A stretch of 64,000 bases of DNA. Origin: Paractinoplanes pyxinae (lineage in GTDB: Bacteria; Actinomycetota; Actinomycetes; Mycobacteriales; Micromonosporaceae). This document shows positions 8,042-15,765 of the stretch, in pieces. The translations under genes and the position numbers were made by a program. The stretch covers positions 186,001 to 250,000 of the forward strand of contig NZ_JAPNTZ010000010.1 in NCBI RefSeq assembly GCF_026626335.1, written 5' to 3'. Positions within the stretch are counted from its first letter, which is position 1; each line of letters starts with the position of its first letter. Below the pieces are notes generated by a model that saw nothing but the letters and a program-made list of their open reading frames with translations, did no database searches and was not told the origin of the DNA.

Positions 8042-8359
8042 TCAGCCGGGATCGGTGGGAATGAGCCTGATGTCGGGAATGACAGCAGCCCGCTCCTCGG
8101 GCGTTGCGTCGAAGGAGAGCATGTCAGCCCCTTCGGGAATGCCGACCCGAGGCAGGAAGATGCCGTTGCGGCCAACGTCGCACCAGAGCGTCGCGAAGCC
8201 GATCCGGTTCTCCGGGCTGCCGGTGTAGGTGATGTGCAGGCGCCCGTCGTCCCCGTCGGGGCACGGCACGTAGATTCGCTCGGGCCACGCATCCCTGATT
8301 CTCGTGAAGGCGTCGAACCACGCCTCCCACGTGCGCTGAGAATCCGTCATCTCGGCCAT
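8042..8359 (-). CDS. Small protein, candidate immunity partner of 8364-8927
   Basis: A 105-residue soluble acidic protein (TWEAWFDAFTRIRDAWPERI, GRLHITYTGSPENRIGFATLWCDVG, VGIPEGADMLSFDA). I do not recognise a named family. It starts only 4 bases after the stop of the zincin-like gene, the same arrangement as the two toxin/immunity-like pairs at 10.3-11.4 kb and 47.4-48.5 kb. Small, acidic and translationally coupled to a putative toxin are the usual features of an immunity protein; this role is inferred from position only. Confidence 0.65.
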   Translation of the reverse strand: MAEMTDSQRTWEAWFDAFTRIRDAWPERIYVPCPDGDDGRLHITYTGSPENRIGFATLWCDVGRNGIFLPRVGIPEGADMLSFDATPEERAAVIPDIRLIPTDPG

Positions 8360-8363
8360 GTCG

Positions 8364-8927
8364 CTACTCCGGGTCCATCAGGTGCTTGTGCGCTTGCCAC
8401 CATCGTTCCTCATAGGCGTAGGCCCGGCTCTCGTAGGCGGCGCGGGCGGCTTCTTCCCAGGGGAACTCTCTGCCGTCGCGAAGCTCGTCGAGGTGAAATC
8501 GCTCATGCGCGAGTGTGCGGGCCAGTTGCTCCTCGTTCATGAACGCGTCCCGGGCCAGCTTGATCTCGCCGTTGGGCATGGTCACGCCAAAGAATTCCCG
8601 GCCCGGGCCGGACCCGAGGCGAACCATGTCGAGAGAGAACCTGACGCCGTTCATGTCGAGCCCGTATTTGTTGGCGACGGCCAGAACGTTCTTCCGGCTC
8701 ATCAGGATTCTTTCCCTGTTGCGGACGATGCCGTCGCCTTCCCGGTACAAACCGATCGGCCGTTCATCAGGTGTCGACCGCCCGGTCCGGGCAACGCTCG
8801 TAACGACTTCTTGAGCTTGGGCCACACTGCCGGCCGTCTTCGGAAGGCGTGCACGAGTTTCTTGGGCGCCGCGTCGACGACTGTGCGCCGGCGTTCCGCC
8901 GGACACATCGCGCGGGCGTCCGGTCAT
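8364..8927 (-). CDS. Putative polymorphic-toxin module with zincin-like HExxH domain
   Basis: A 187-residue protein in two parts. Residues 1-50 are basic and low-complexity, beginning MTGRPRDVSGGTP, very like the N-terminus of the gene at 10697-11380 (MTGRPRKPGGGTP). The C-terminal part (about 70-187) has NGEIKLARDAFMNEEQLART followed by HERFH at 141-145, an HExxH zinc-protease motif, and WEEAARAAYESRAYAYEERW. Domains with this pattern occur at the C-terminal tips of large RHS/WXG-type toxins of actinobacteria, as I recall. Here there is no large delivery domain and no signal peptide. A small gene follows after 4 bases. Confidence 0.6.
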   Translation of the reverse strand: MTGRPRDVSGGTPAHSRRRGAQETRARLPKTAGSVAQAQEVVTSVARTGRSTPDERPIGLYREGDGIVRNRERILMSRKNVLAVANKYGLDMNGVRFSLDMVRLGSGPGREFFGVTMPNGEIKLARDAFMNEEQLARTLAHERFHLDELRDGREFPWEEAARAAYESRAYAYEERWWQAHKHLMDPE

Positions 8928-8966
8928 GGCTTCGGCAGCTCAACGAAGCTGTCCACAGCTGCGAAG

Positions 8967-8983
8967 CTAACAATCGGCGTCCA
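8967..8983 (-). promoter_or_regulatory. Conserved box upstream of toxin-like gene (copy 1)
   Basis: Read on the minus strand the sequence is TGGACGCCGATTGTTAG, 40 bases before the ATG of the zincin-like gene. An almost identical 17-mer (one difference) precedes the RNase-like gene at 11391-11407. The TAG(C/A)TT at its downstream edge could be a -10 hexamer. Shared spacing and sequence suggest a common promoter or operator. Confidence 0.5.
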
Positions 8984-9161
8984 CTTCGGCCGGAATGCTC
9001 AACAAGCAAACGGTCAACCCGTGCTTGTCCTCGGCATCGACCACCTGACTCCGGGCGCAGCGCACGGGCCAGGCCATCCTCGTTGTGGATCGGGCCGATG
9101 CCGCGCACTCGCGCTGGCGCGGATCTGGGTTACCAATGAGCAGCAGTTAAGAGGCCGCTCT

Positions 9162-9392
9162 CTAACTGGAAAACACCACGCCGGGCGGAAAGTCGCCGTG
9201 ATCTTCCCAGGTGCGCCTGATCTTTGAAGCCAAGGCGACCGCGGCTGCATCTAGTCGTCCGTCGTCGGCGGACGCCTTCCACGAGCATTTGTCGATCGTC
9301 AGGACTCGGTCGAAGTGGCGGTCGAGGCCGAACTCGTACCGCACCTCGTTTTCCGTCTCGGCGATCTTCCGGCCCGCCACCATCATGCCCAC
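9162..9392 (-). CDS. Hypothetical 76-aa protein
   Basis: A GTG at 9392 is preceded by GGAG at a 5-base distance; ATGs at 9386 and 9383 are alternatives. The protein (AETENEVRYEFGLDRHFDRV, TWEDHGDFPPGVVFSS) is soluble and acidic with no transmembrane segment. I recall small conserved actinomycete proteins with the same EVRYEFGLD...FDRVLxIDK layout but no known function. It lies upstream of the toxin-like gene on the same strand, about 230 bases away, and could be an accessory or orphan immunity gene. Confidence 0.55.
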   Translation of the reverse strand: MGMMVAGRKIAETENEVRYEFGLDRHFDRVLTIDKCSWKASADDGRLDAAAVALASKIRRTWEDHGDFPPGVVFSS

Positions 9393-9518
9393 GGCTGCTC
9401 CATGGAGTCATTGTTCGTGGCATCTATCGATACGATGTGCCATCTGGACCTTCATGCGCGAACGTTGTCCGAATCTCGGACGCTCGCTTCCCGTCGTTGA
9501 GAGCTGGACTTACCGGTG

Positions 9519-10316
9519 ATGCAGCTGCTCGGCGAACCGCCGCAGCGGGTGGCGGCGATCTCGTATCAGGCTGCTGCGCCGGGTGGCGGAACGGAGAGCG
9601 TGCAGCTCGTTGTCGACCGGCTTCGCGTCGACTCGCTGCCCGCCGGCTGTGGCGCGATCCTGGTGGCCGGGGATCTGCAAGGGGTGGCGCCGTCGCCGCT
9701 CGGTGGGCGACCCGGCCTGCTCGGCATCGCGGTCGCGGACTACCTGGAGATCTGGGCCGAGGAAGGTCTGCTGCCTCCGCCGGCTCAAGTCGGCGTCCTG
9801 CTCGCCGGCGATCTCTATTCGGCTCCGGACGCTGACCGCCGCGGCGCTTCGGGGCGGGTGATCGACGTGTGGTTGGCGTTCGTGGCTGCTGGTTGCGCGG
9901 CGGTTCTCGGCGTGGCTGGTAATCACGATGAGGTGATTGCTTCGGAGGTTGCTGCCCTCGGCTCCGACGTCGCGCTGCTGGATGGCGATCGGCGGACCTT
10001 CGCCGGGCTGACGGTTGCCGGTGTCAGCGGCGTCGTCGGCGACCCCGCCCGGCCGTTACGGCGTACGCAGAAGGACTTCGACGCAGCGGTGAAGGGCGCC
10101 ATCACTCCACCGCCCGACGTCCTGATCCTGCATGAGGGCCCCACCGGCGACACCGCCGACCAGCGTGGCAATCCGGCTCTTCGGGCCCTGCTCGAGCGGC
10201 GCGCCCCAGCTCTCACGGTGTGCGGACACGTGCACTGGCCCCGGCCGACGGCCTCGCTGGGCGCCGGTCACATCCTCAACGTCGATGCCAGGGTGGTCGT
10301 CCTGACCGAAGGCTGA
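9519..10316 (+). CDS. Metallophosphoesterase (calcineurin-like)
   Basis: A 265-residue protein with the ordered metal-ligand motifs of the calcineurin-like superfamily: AGDLQG and LAGDLYS, GNHDE near residue 137, ILHEGP and CGHVHW near the C-terminus. No signal peptide. Start is ATG 9519 or the adjacent GTG 9516. It runs convergent to the small gene at 10338-10691, only 21 bases apart. The family hydrolyses phosphomono- or diesters, nucleic acids or cyclic nucleotides; the specific substrate cannot be read here. It lies between the two toxin-like loci. Confidence 0.85.
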   Translation: MQLLGEPPQRVAAISYQAAAPGGGTESVQLVVDRLRVDSLPAGCGAILVAGDLQGVAPSPLGGRPGLLGIAVADYLEIWAEEGLLPPPAQVGVLLAGDLYSAPDADRRGASGRVIDVWLAFVAAGCAAVLGVAGNHDEVIASEVAALGSDVALLDGDRRTFAGLTVAGVSGVVGDPARPLRRTQKDFDAAVKGAITPPPDVLILHEGPTGDTADQRGNPALRALLERRAPALTVCGHVHWPRPTASLGAGHILNVDARVVVLTEG

Positions 10317-10337
10317 CGAGGCGAATCCGCGGCTGGT

Positions 10338-10691
10338 CTACGCCGCTTCGTTGATCACGTCGCGGAGTAGCTGGGCCAAGTCGCGGAGGAACTGGGCGGC
10401 GCCGGCATCGGTGGGGTCGTCCAGGACCCAGTTGGCGTCCCAGCCGACCAGGCGGGCCAAGGTGTCGGGTGGGTAGGACGTCGCGAGGACGGCTTCCAGG
10501 GCGCCGAGAACCCGGCGGTGCAGGCGGGTGTTGTGCTGGGCGATCCGCTGCAGCCGAGCGCGTACGGCGGCGAGGCTGTCGGCGTCGGACAGGTGGCCGG
10601 CCAGAAACTCGCGGGCGGTTTCCAGCGGCGGCTGAGCTTCCTGCGCGGCGAGGTGGGCGCGCATCGATTCGGGAAGGTCAGGCGTCGCCAT
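10338..10691 (-). CDS. Candidate immunity protein (paralogue of 48141-48494)
   Basis: A 117-residue, mostly helical acidic protein (SMRAHLAAQEAQPPLETARE, DANWVLDDPTDAGAAQFLRD). It has the same length as the protein at 48141-48494 and shares the core LVxxDANWxxDxxxTDAGAAxFLR. Both start 4-5 bases after the stop of an RNase-like gene, and those two upstream genes are themselves paralogues. A conserved small partner gene that co-duplicated with a toxin-like gene is strong circumstantial evidence for an immunity function. Confidence 0.65.
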   Translation of the reverse strand: MATPDLPESMRAHLAAQEAQPPLETAREFLAGHLSDADSLAAVRARLQRIAQHNTRLHRRVLGALEAVLATSYPPDTLARLVGWDANWVLDDPTDAGAAQFLRDLAQLLRDVINEAA

Positions 10692-10696
10692 GGCAG

Positions 10697-11380
10697 TCAC
10701 AGTAGTCCGAACGGCACGATGCCCGCGGGGAACGCCGTGACGAGGAACGGCTGCGGCGGATCGGAGCCCGGCACGAGGTCGATAGACACCCGGACGAGGC
10801 TTGCGGCGTCGTACCGAGCATGTCGTGTTCCGGCTCCGTACGCGCCGTCGTTGTAGAAACCCTCGCCGACGCGATGCTTGGCGTTGAAGGCGCCGGTGTG
10901 CGTGCCCTCGATCGCCAGGTCGTTGCGGATCTTCTCCCAGTTGTCCCGCACGTAGTTGTTGATCTCGCGGTTCATCGTTGTGTGGTTGGTCCATCGGTAC
11001 GACCAGTTCTCGGCACGCTCCCAATGCCCGTCGGTCCAAAGGCGTCCCTCGATGGTTCTGGGAAGAGACGGATCTCGGTGCAGGGGAACGTCGGGTCCGT
11101 GGTGTGCCAATGTGTGCGCGCCCTCGGTCTTCCCGTACGCGGCGTCGTTCCTGGCCACGTTGAACTCCGGCGGAGTGTCGCCCAGCCGTTCGTAGACGTC
11201 GATCATCCGGCTCAGCTCGTCGTCCGGACGCGTTGTCTCGGGGCTGCCGGGCGGCCTCGCATCCGGCTTCGCGTGCCCAGGGGGAACCACTTCGCCGACG
11301 GCGGCTTGTCCCTCGGCGATGCTTCTCACGGGCCGGCGACGTGGCGTCCCGCCGCCTGGCTTCCGGGGACGGCCGGTCAT
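10697..11380 (-). CDS. Putative RNase A-like (CdiA-CT type) toxin module
   Basis: A 227-residue protein. The first ~50 residues are basic and Pro/Gly-rich (MTGRPRKPGGGTPRRRP), shared with the zincin-like gene. From about residue 55 the order of motifs resembles the bacterial CdiA-CT RNase A domain: GAHTLAHHG (His89, His94), a Trp/Asn helix with TTMNREINNYVRDNW, GEGFYNDGAYGAG, and a final VTAFPAG. The same domain is in the gene at 47447-48136. In the known family the N-terminal His pair and the C-terminal TA(Y/F)P strand form the active site. No signal peptide or delivery domain. A 117-aa partner follows after 5 bases. Confidence 0.6.
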   Translation of the reverse strand: MTGRPRKPGGGTPRRRPVRSIAEGQAAVGEVVPPGHAKPDARPPGSPETTRPDDELSRMIDVYERLGDTPPEFNVARNDAAYGKTEGAHTLAHHGPDVPLHRDPSLPRTIEGRLWTDGHWERAENWSYRWTNHTTMNREINNYVRDNWEKIRNDLAIEGTHTGAFNAKHRVGEGFYNDGAYGAGTRHARYDAASLVRVSIDLVPGSDPPQPFLVTAFPAGIVPFGLL

Positions 11381-11390
11381 GGAGCCGAAT

Positions 11391-11407
11391 CTAACAATCG
11401 ACGTCCA
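11391..11407 (-). promoter_or_regulatory. Conserved box upstream of toxin-like gene (copy 2)
   Basis: On the minus strand TGGACGTCGATTGTTAG lies 10 bases before the ATG of the RNase-like gene, differing at one position from the copy at 8967-8983. TAGATT directly downstream could serve as a -10 element, which would make the transcript nearly leaderless. Confidence 0.5.
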
Positions 11408-11420
11408 TCAAGACGAACGA

Positions 11421-12377
11421 TCAGGGGAGGAGGACGTCGGTTACTGGGCGGCGGGGGGCGTGCGGGCCCGGGTGGCCGTAGCCGACTCGTAAAGCCAACT
11501 GTGGGTAGCCCGACCGCCCCAGGGAGCGGCGCAGCTGGTCTCGGGCGGCGGGGACCTCGATGGGCTGGGAGATCATCGAGGCGGCCAGGCCGGCGTCGGT
11601 GGCGGTCAGCAGGATTCGTTGCAGGGCCTGGCCTGCCTGCAGGTGGTCGGTGGGGCGGTCGCCGGGTGTGCTCAGGACGGCCACCAGTGGCTCGGGTTCG
11701 TAGTCTCGGCCGGGGGCTCGGCGGCGTTCGGTGAAAGCTCGTTGCGGCAGCAGGTCCTGCGGTTCGGGGGCGGGGGCGCCGGCTGTCACGGGCACGCCGT
11801 CGGGGGCCTGGTCGGCGTGGGTCCAGCCGGCCATTTCCCGTTGGTAGTCCCGGTTTCGGCGCAGGACACGGTCGGCGCTTTTTGCTATTTCGGCGAAGCC
11901 GGTCAGGGGGACCATTCCGACCAGCAGGTCGAGCCAGGCGTTTTCGGCTCGGGCGGCGTCGATCAGGCGGCGGCGGGCCTCGGCGGGCACGGGGTCGGGC
12001 CAGAACGGGGCCCGATGGCTGTGGCGGCGGGGGATCGCGGCGTAAAGGTCCTTTTCCCGGTACGTCGGGGGACGCGACCGCCCCAGAATCAGGCGGGCAG
12101 CCAGGTCGGGCTGGGCGCGGTCGGGGCGGAGCTCGACCTCAGCCGGCGCGCCGGCCGTGGCTAGGGCCAGGCGCGCGTTGTAGGTGGCGGCGCCGCAGGC
12201 CAGGTGCACCGCCCAGCCCGCCCGGTCGGCCACGGTGAGCCGGCGGGACGGGTCGGCCAGGATCTCGATGGCGCCGCCGCGCAGGCGGAACTTCCACGGT
12301 TGCGTGTTGTGCAGGGAGGGTGCGCGGATGCCGGCGGAGGCCGCGCGCAGCAAGTCCTCCCGGTCGTAGCCGGCCAT
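11421..12377 (-). CDS. Acg-type nitroreductase-like protein (copy B)
   Basis: A 318-residue flavin-type protein with the family N-terminal motif APSLHNTQPWKFR and a C-terminal TDAGLAASMISQPIEV segment. The same layout occurs in the neighbour at 12389-13330 and in mycobacterial Acg (Rv2032)-type proteins, which belong to the DosR dormancy regulon. The ATG at 12377 has GGAGGTGGGG upstream. It is the last gene of a row kinase - nitroreductase - nitroreductase, 11 bases after the preceding stop. Acg proteins bind FMN but lack clear nitroreductase activity; a stress or flavin-storage role is proposed for that family. Confidence 0.8.
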   Translation of the reverse strand: MAGYDREDLLRAASAGIRAPSLHNTQPWKFRLRGGAIEILADPSRRLTVADRAGWAVHLACGAATYNARLALATAGAPAEVELRPDRAQPDLAARLILGRSRPPTYREKDLYAAIPRRHSHRAPFWPDPVPAEARRRLIDAARAENAWLDLLVGMVPLTGFAEIAKSADRVLRRNRDYQREMAGWTHADQAPDGVPVTAGAPAPEPQDLLPQRAFTERRRAPGRDYEPEPLVAVLSTPGDRPTDHLQAGQALQRILLTATDAGLAASMISQPIEVPAARDQLRRSLGRSGYPQLALRVGYGHPGPHAPRRPVTDVLLP

Positions 12378-12388
12378 CACCCCACCTC

Positions 12389-13330
12389 CTATCGGGTCAC
12401 GATCACGTCGGCGGCGTTGCGGCGCGGGCGCGGCGGCAGCGGGGTGGTGTCGTCCGTATAGCCCAGGCGCACCGCCAGGTAGGGCTCGCCCAGGTCGGCC
12501 AGCAGACCCTGGACCAGCCGGCGGGGCCACTCGACCTCGATGGCGTCGCTCAGCGGGGCGGTCGCCAGGCCGTCGGCCGTGGCCTGCAGCAGGAGAGCCG
12601 ACAGGGCTTCGCCGGCCCGGAGCAGTTCGAGCGGGGTGGTGCCGCGGCCGAACAGAATCACGAACGAGGCGCCTTCGTCGTGCGCGGGCCCGACTGTGAG
12701 GCCTGCTTTCTCGTCCGGCACGTAGTCCCGTACGGGAACCCGGCGCAGCCCCGGCTCGACCGCAGTTTCCGCTGTCATGCCGTCACCCGAGCCCGCCGGG
12801 CGGTGGGTCCACCGACGCAGTTCCTCGCGGTAGTCCGCGTCGTTCAGTTCGGCGTGCCCGGCCAGTTCGGCCGAGATGGCCAGGGTGGTGATCTCGTCGC
12901 GCGGCACGACGTGCAGGTAGGCGCCGTTGGCCTCGACGAGCAACCGCAGTTTGGTCAGTTCCCCGTCCGGGACCGTGCGGGAGCCGAAGGGCCGCCGGTC
13001 GGTGCGGCGCCGCGAGATGGCCTGGGCCAGCTGCTCGGAGGCGGGCGGAACGGGCGAACCGAGCCGGATGCGGGCCAGCACCGAGTCACCGGGAAGCCGG
13101 GTCACCGAGGCCGACCACCCGAGGGCGGCCAGCGTGACGAGCGCGTGGTGCAGGGCCGCGCCGCAACTCAGCGCGAGCAACCGGCCGTCGCGGTCGGTGA
13201 CGTCGAGCCGGCGGGACGCGTCGGCGTGCAACTCCATCGTGTCGCCGTCGATCCGCCAGGTCCAGGGCTGGGTGTTGAAGACGGACGGGGCGTGCAACGC
13301 GGCGGTGGCGGCCTGCTCGAGCGGTGTCAT
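12389..13330 (-). CDS. Acg-type nitroreductase-like protein (copy A)
   Basis: A 313-residue paralogue of the gene at 11421-12377: HAPSVFNTQPWTWR near the start, SRRLDVTDRDGRLLALSCGA, RRWTHRPAGSGDGM in the middle and LLLQATADGLATAPLSDAIE at the end. A DosR-box-like palindrome lies 36-49 bases before its ATG. It is transcribed in the same direction as the kinase upstream, which ends 53 bases before. Together with the adjacent DosR/DosS-like pair this strongly suggests hypoxia- or NO-responsive expression. Confidence 0.8.
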   Translation of the reverse strand: MTPLEQAATAALHAPSVFNTQPWTWRIDGDTMELHADASRRLDVTDRDGRLLALSCGAALHHALVTLAALGWSASVTRLPGDSVLARIRLGSPVPPASEQLAQAISRRRTDRRPFGSRTVPDGELTKLRLLVEANGAYLHVVPRDEITTLAISAELAGHAELNDADYREELRRWTHRPAGSGDGMTAETAVEPGLRRVPVRDYVPDEKAGLTVGPAHDEGASFVILFGRGTTPLELLRAGEALSALLLQATADGLATAPLSDAIEVEWPRRLVQGLLADLGEPYLAVRLGYTDDTTPLPPRPRRNAADVIVTR

Positions 13331-13365
13331 GAGATCAGCCTGCGCCGGACCGGAAGAACCGGGCA

Positions 13366-13379
13366 GGGCCGAAGGTCCT
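13366..13379. promoter_or_regulatory. DosR-box-like palindrome upstream of nitroreductase
   Basis: GGGCCGAAGGTCCT on the plus strand reads AGGACCTTCGGCCC on the minus strand, matching 11 of 14 positions of the DosR/DevR consensus GGGACTTTNGTCCC. It sits between the kinase stop and the nitroreductase start, at a usual activator distance. Confidence 0.55.
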
Positions 13380-13383
13380 TCGC

Positions 13384-15054
13384 TCAGGAGGAGATCGGCA
13401 CCCGCCAGGTCAGCACGGTGCCGCCGTCCGGTCCCGGCTCGACGGTGAACGATCCGCCCAGGTCGTGCGCGCGCTCGGCCATGTTCAGCAGCCCGCCCCG
13501 GGCCGCGCCGGGCGGGATGCCGACGCCGTTGTCCTCGACCCGCAGGCTCACCGACGAGCCGGCGTGCACCGAGACCCGTACGGCGTCGGCGTTGGCGTGC
13601 CGGGCCACGTTCGACAACGCCTCGCGCAGCACGGCCAGCAGTTCCGGGACGATGTCGTCGGGGATAGCACTGTCGACCGGGCCGCTCGTGTCCAGGGTCG
13701 GGCGGAAACCGAGCGCGGCCGCCTCGACGGCTTCGCGCAGAGCCGACCGCAGGGACGGACCGACCGGCGCCCGCAGCTCGAAGATAGACCGGCGGATGTC
13801 GCGGATCGTCTCGTCCAGGTCGTCGACGGTGGCGTTGATGCGCTTGGTCGTCTCGGCTCGCGATGTCTGCGAGGCCGCGCCCTGCAGCTGCATGCCGGTG
13901 GCGAACAACCGCTGGATGACCACGTCGTGCAGGTCGCGCGCGATCCGCTCCCGGTCGGCCAGGACGGCCAGCAGCTCCCGCTCTTCCTGCGCGCGCGCCC
14001 GTTCCAGCGCGAGGGCGGCCTGGCCGGCGAAGGTCGACAGCAGCACCGCGTCGTCGTCGGCCACCGGCTGGTCGGCCGCCTGGGTGACGATGAGCAGGCC
14101 GTACGGCGTGTCCGAGCCGGTCAGCGGGGCGATCACGGCCGGGCCGGCGGGCACCGGGCCGGGCCAGTCGGCGGCGGCGCGCAGGTCGTCGATCACCCGG
14201 TAGCCGCCGGGATCGAAGTCGTCCAGGGCGATCCGGCCGCCGGTCAGGCTCGCGCAGGCCGGGTCGGCCCCGTCGGCCACCTCGATCGTGTAGGACGACT
14301 CGTCGAACAGCAGCACGAGCACCAGATCGGCCTCGGCCACCTCGCGCGCTCTCCGGGCAATCAACTGCAAGGCTTCCGTACGCCGGACGGTCCCGAGCAG
14401 TACGCCGGTGATCTCGGCGGTGGCCGCCAGCCAGCGCTCCCGCCGCTGGGCCAGCGTGAACAGGCGGGCGTTGTCGATCGCCACCCCCGCCGCGGCGGCC
14501 AGCGCCACCACGATCTCTTCGTCGTCGTCGCTGAACTCGGGCGCGCCCTGCTTCTCGGCCAGGTAGAGGTTGCCGAAGACGTGATCGCGGATCCGCACCG
14601 GCACCCCGAGGAAGCTGTGCATCGGGGGATGGTGAGGCGGGAAACCGTACGAGTGAGGGTGGCGGGTGATGTCGGGCAGGCGCACCGGGTGCGGATCGGT
14701 GATCAGCAGCCCCAGCACCCCGCGGCCGTGCGGCAGGTCGCCGATCTCGGCGTGCAGCTCGGCGTCGATGCCGTGCGTGATGAAGTCCGACAACTGGGTG
14801 CGATCGGCCCCGATCACCCCGAGCGCTCCGTAACGGGCGCCGACCAGCGCGCAGGCCGACTCGACAATGCGCTGGAGCGTGCTGCGCAGGTCGAGGTCGG
14901 TGCCGATGCCGACCACCGCGTCGAGCAGCGCGCGCAGGCGTTCCCGGCTGGTCATCACCTCGCCGACGCGGTCGAGCATCTCTTGCAGAAGTTCGTCGAG
15001 ATGCACCCGCGAGAGTGGTCCCAGTCCGAGCGAGGGCTTCATCTGCTCCGCCAC
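13384..15054 (-). CDS. devS: DosS/DevS-like GAF-GAF sensor histidine kinase
   Basis: A 556-residue kinase: two GAF domains (about 50-200 and 215-370), an H-box with RERIARDLHDVVIQRLF, and an HATPase domain (VLREALSNVARHANADAVRV, VEDNGVGIPPGA, GGTVLTWRVP). The first GAF domain contains GFPPHHPPMHSFLGVPVRIRD. The His in HPPM (residue 142) aligns with His149 of mycobacterial DosS, the haem ligand that senses O2, NO and CO, so haem binding is likely. It diverges from the DosR-like gene across a spacer with a DosR box. No transmembrane segment, as expected for a cytosolic sensor. Confidence 0.9.
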   Translation of the reverse strand: MAEQMKPSLGLGPLSRVHLDELLQEMLDRVGEVMTSRERLRALLDAVVGIGTDLDLRSTLQRIVESACALVGARYGALGVIGADRTQLSDFITHGIDAELHAEIGDLPHGRGVLGLLITDPHPVRLPDITRHPHSYGFPPHHPPMHSFLGVPVRIRDHVFGNLYLAEKQGAPEFSDDDEEIVVALAAAAGVAIDNARLFTLAQRRERWLAATAEITGVLLGTVRRTEALQLIARRAREVAEADLVLVLLFDESSYTIEVADGADPACASLTGGRIALDDFDPGGYRVIDDLRAAADWPGPVPAGPAVIAPLTGSDTPYGLLIVTQAADQPVADDDAVLLSTFAGQAALALERARAQEERELLAVLADRERIARDLHDVVIQRLFATGMQLQGAASQTSRAETTKRINATVDDLDETIRDIRRSIFELRAPVGPSLRSALREAVEAAALGFRPTLDTSGPVDSAIPDDIVPELLAVLREALSNVARHANADAVRVSVHAGSSVSLRVEDNGVGIPPGAARGGLLNMAERAHDLGGSFTVEPGPDGGTVLTWRVPISS

Positions 15055-15073
15055 GCCCTCAGATTACGGTGAC

Positions 15074-15087
15074 GGGACTAAAGACCC
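15074..15087. promoter_or_regulatory. DosR-box-like palindrome in the devS/devR spacer
   Basis: GGGACTAAAGACCC lies in the 69-base divergent spacer, matching the DosR consensus (GGGACTTTNGTCCC) in both half-sites with one clear mismatch. It is placed to allow autoregulation of both the kinase and the response regulator genes. Confidence 0.65.
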
Positions 15088-15123
15088 TTGGACCAGGCCT
15101 TCCGTACGCGATAGGAAGGTCCG

Positions 15124-15765
15124 ATGATCCGAGTCTTCCTCCTCGACGACCACGAGGTCGTCCGCCGCGGCCTCGTCGACCTGCTCCAGGCCGGCGGTGA
15201 CATCGAGGTCGTCGGCGAGTCGGGCTCCGCGCAGGAGGCGGCTCGTCGCATCCCCGCTCTGCGCCCCGACGTGGCGATCCTCGACGCGCGGCTGCCCGAC
15301 GGCAACGGCATCGACGTGTGCCGCGACGTGCGGGCGGTCGACTCGTCGATCAAGGGCCTCATTCTCACCTCGTACGAGGACGACGAGGCGCTGTTCGCGG
15401 CGATCATGGCCGGCGCCTCCGGCTACGTGCTCAAGCAGATCCGCGGCACCGACCTGGTCGACGCGGTGCGCCGGGTGGCCCAGGGCCAGTCGCTGCTCGA
15501 CCCGGCGGTGACCCAGCGGGTGCTCGAGCGCATCCGGCACGGCGTGGAGCAGCCGCGCGAGCTGGCCGCCCTGACCGATCAGGAGCGCCGGATCCTCGAG
15601 TTCGTGGCCGAGGGCCTGACCAACCGCGAGATCGCCGGCCGCATGTTCCTGGCCGAGAAGACGGTCAAGAACTACGTGTCGAGCATGCTGGCCAAGCTCG
15701 GCCTGGAGCGTCGCACGCAGGCCGCCGTGCTCGCCACGCGGCTGCTGGGGGAGCACCCGCACTGA
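15124..15765 (+). CDS. devR: DosR/DevR-like NarL-family response regulator
   Basis: A 213-residue regulator with a receiver domain (FLLDDHEVVRRGLVDLL, phosphoacceptor Asp54 in ILDARLPDGNG, GYVLKQIRG) and a LuxR-type HTH (LTDQERRILEFVAEGLTNRE, MFLAEKTVKNYVSSMLAKLG). The HTH recognition segment is practically the one I remember for mycobacterial DosR (AEKTVKNYVS, ERRTQAAVFATEL). The divergent kinase is the expected partner. Likely targets seen in this window are the two Acg-type nitroreductases, its own promoter and the DoxX gene at 52.2 kb. Confidence 0.92.
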   Translation: MIRVFLLDDHEVVRRGLVDLLQAGGDIEVVGESGSAQEAARRIPALRPDVAILDARLPDGNGIDVCRDVRAVDSSIKGLILTSYEDDEALFAAIMAGASGYVLKQIRGTDLVDAVRRVAQGQSLLDPAVTQRVLERIRHGVEQPRELAALTDQERRILEFVAEGLTNREIAGRMFLAEKTVKNYVSSMLAKLGLERRTQAAVLATRLLGEHPH

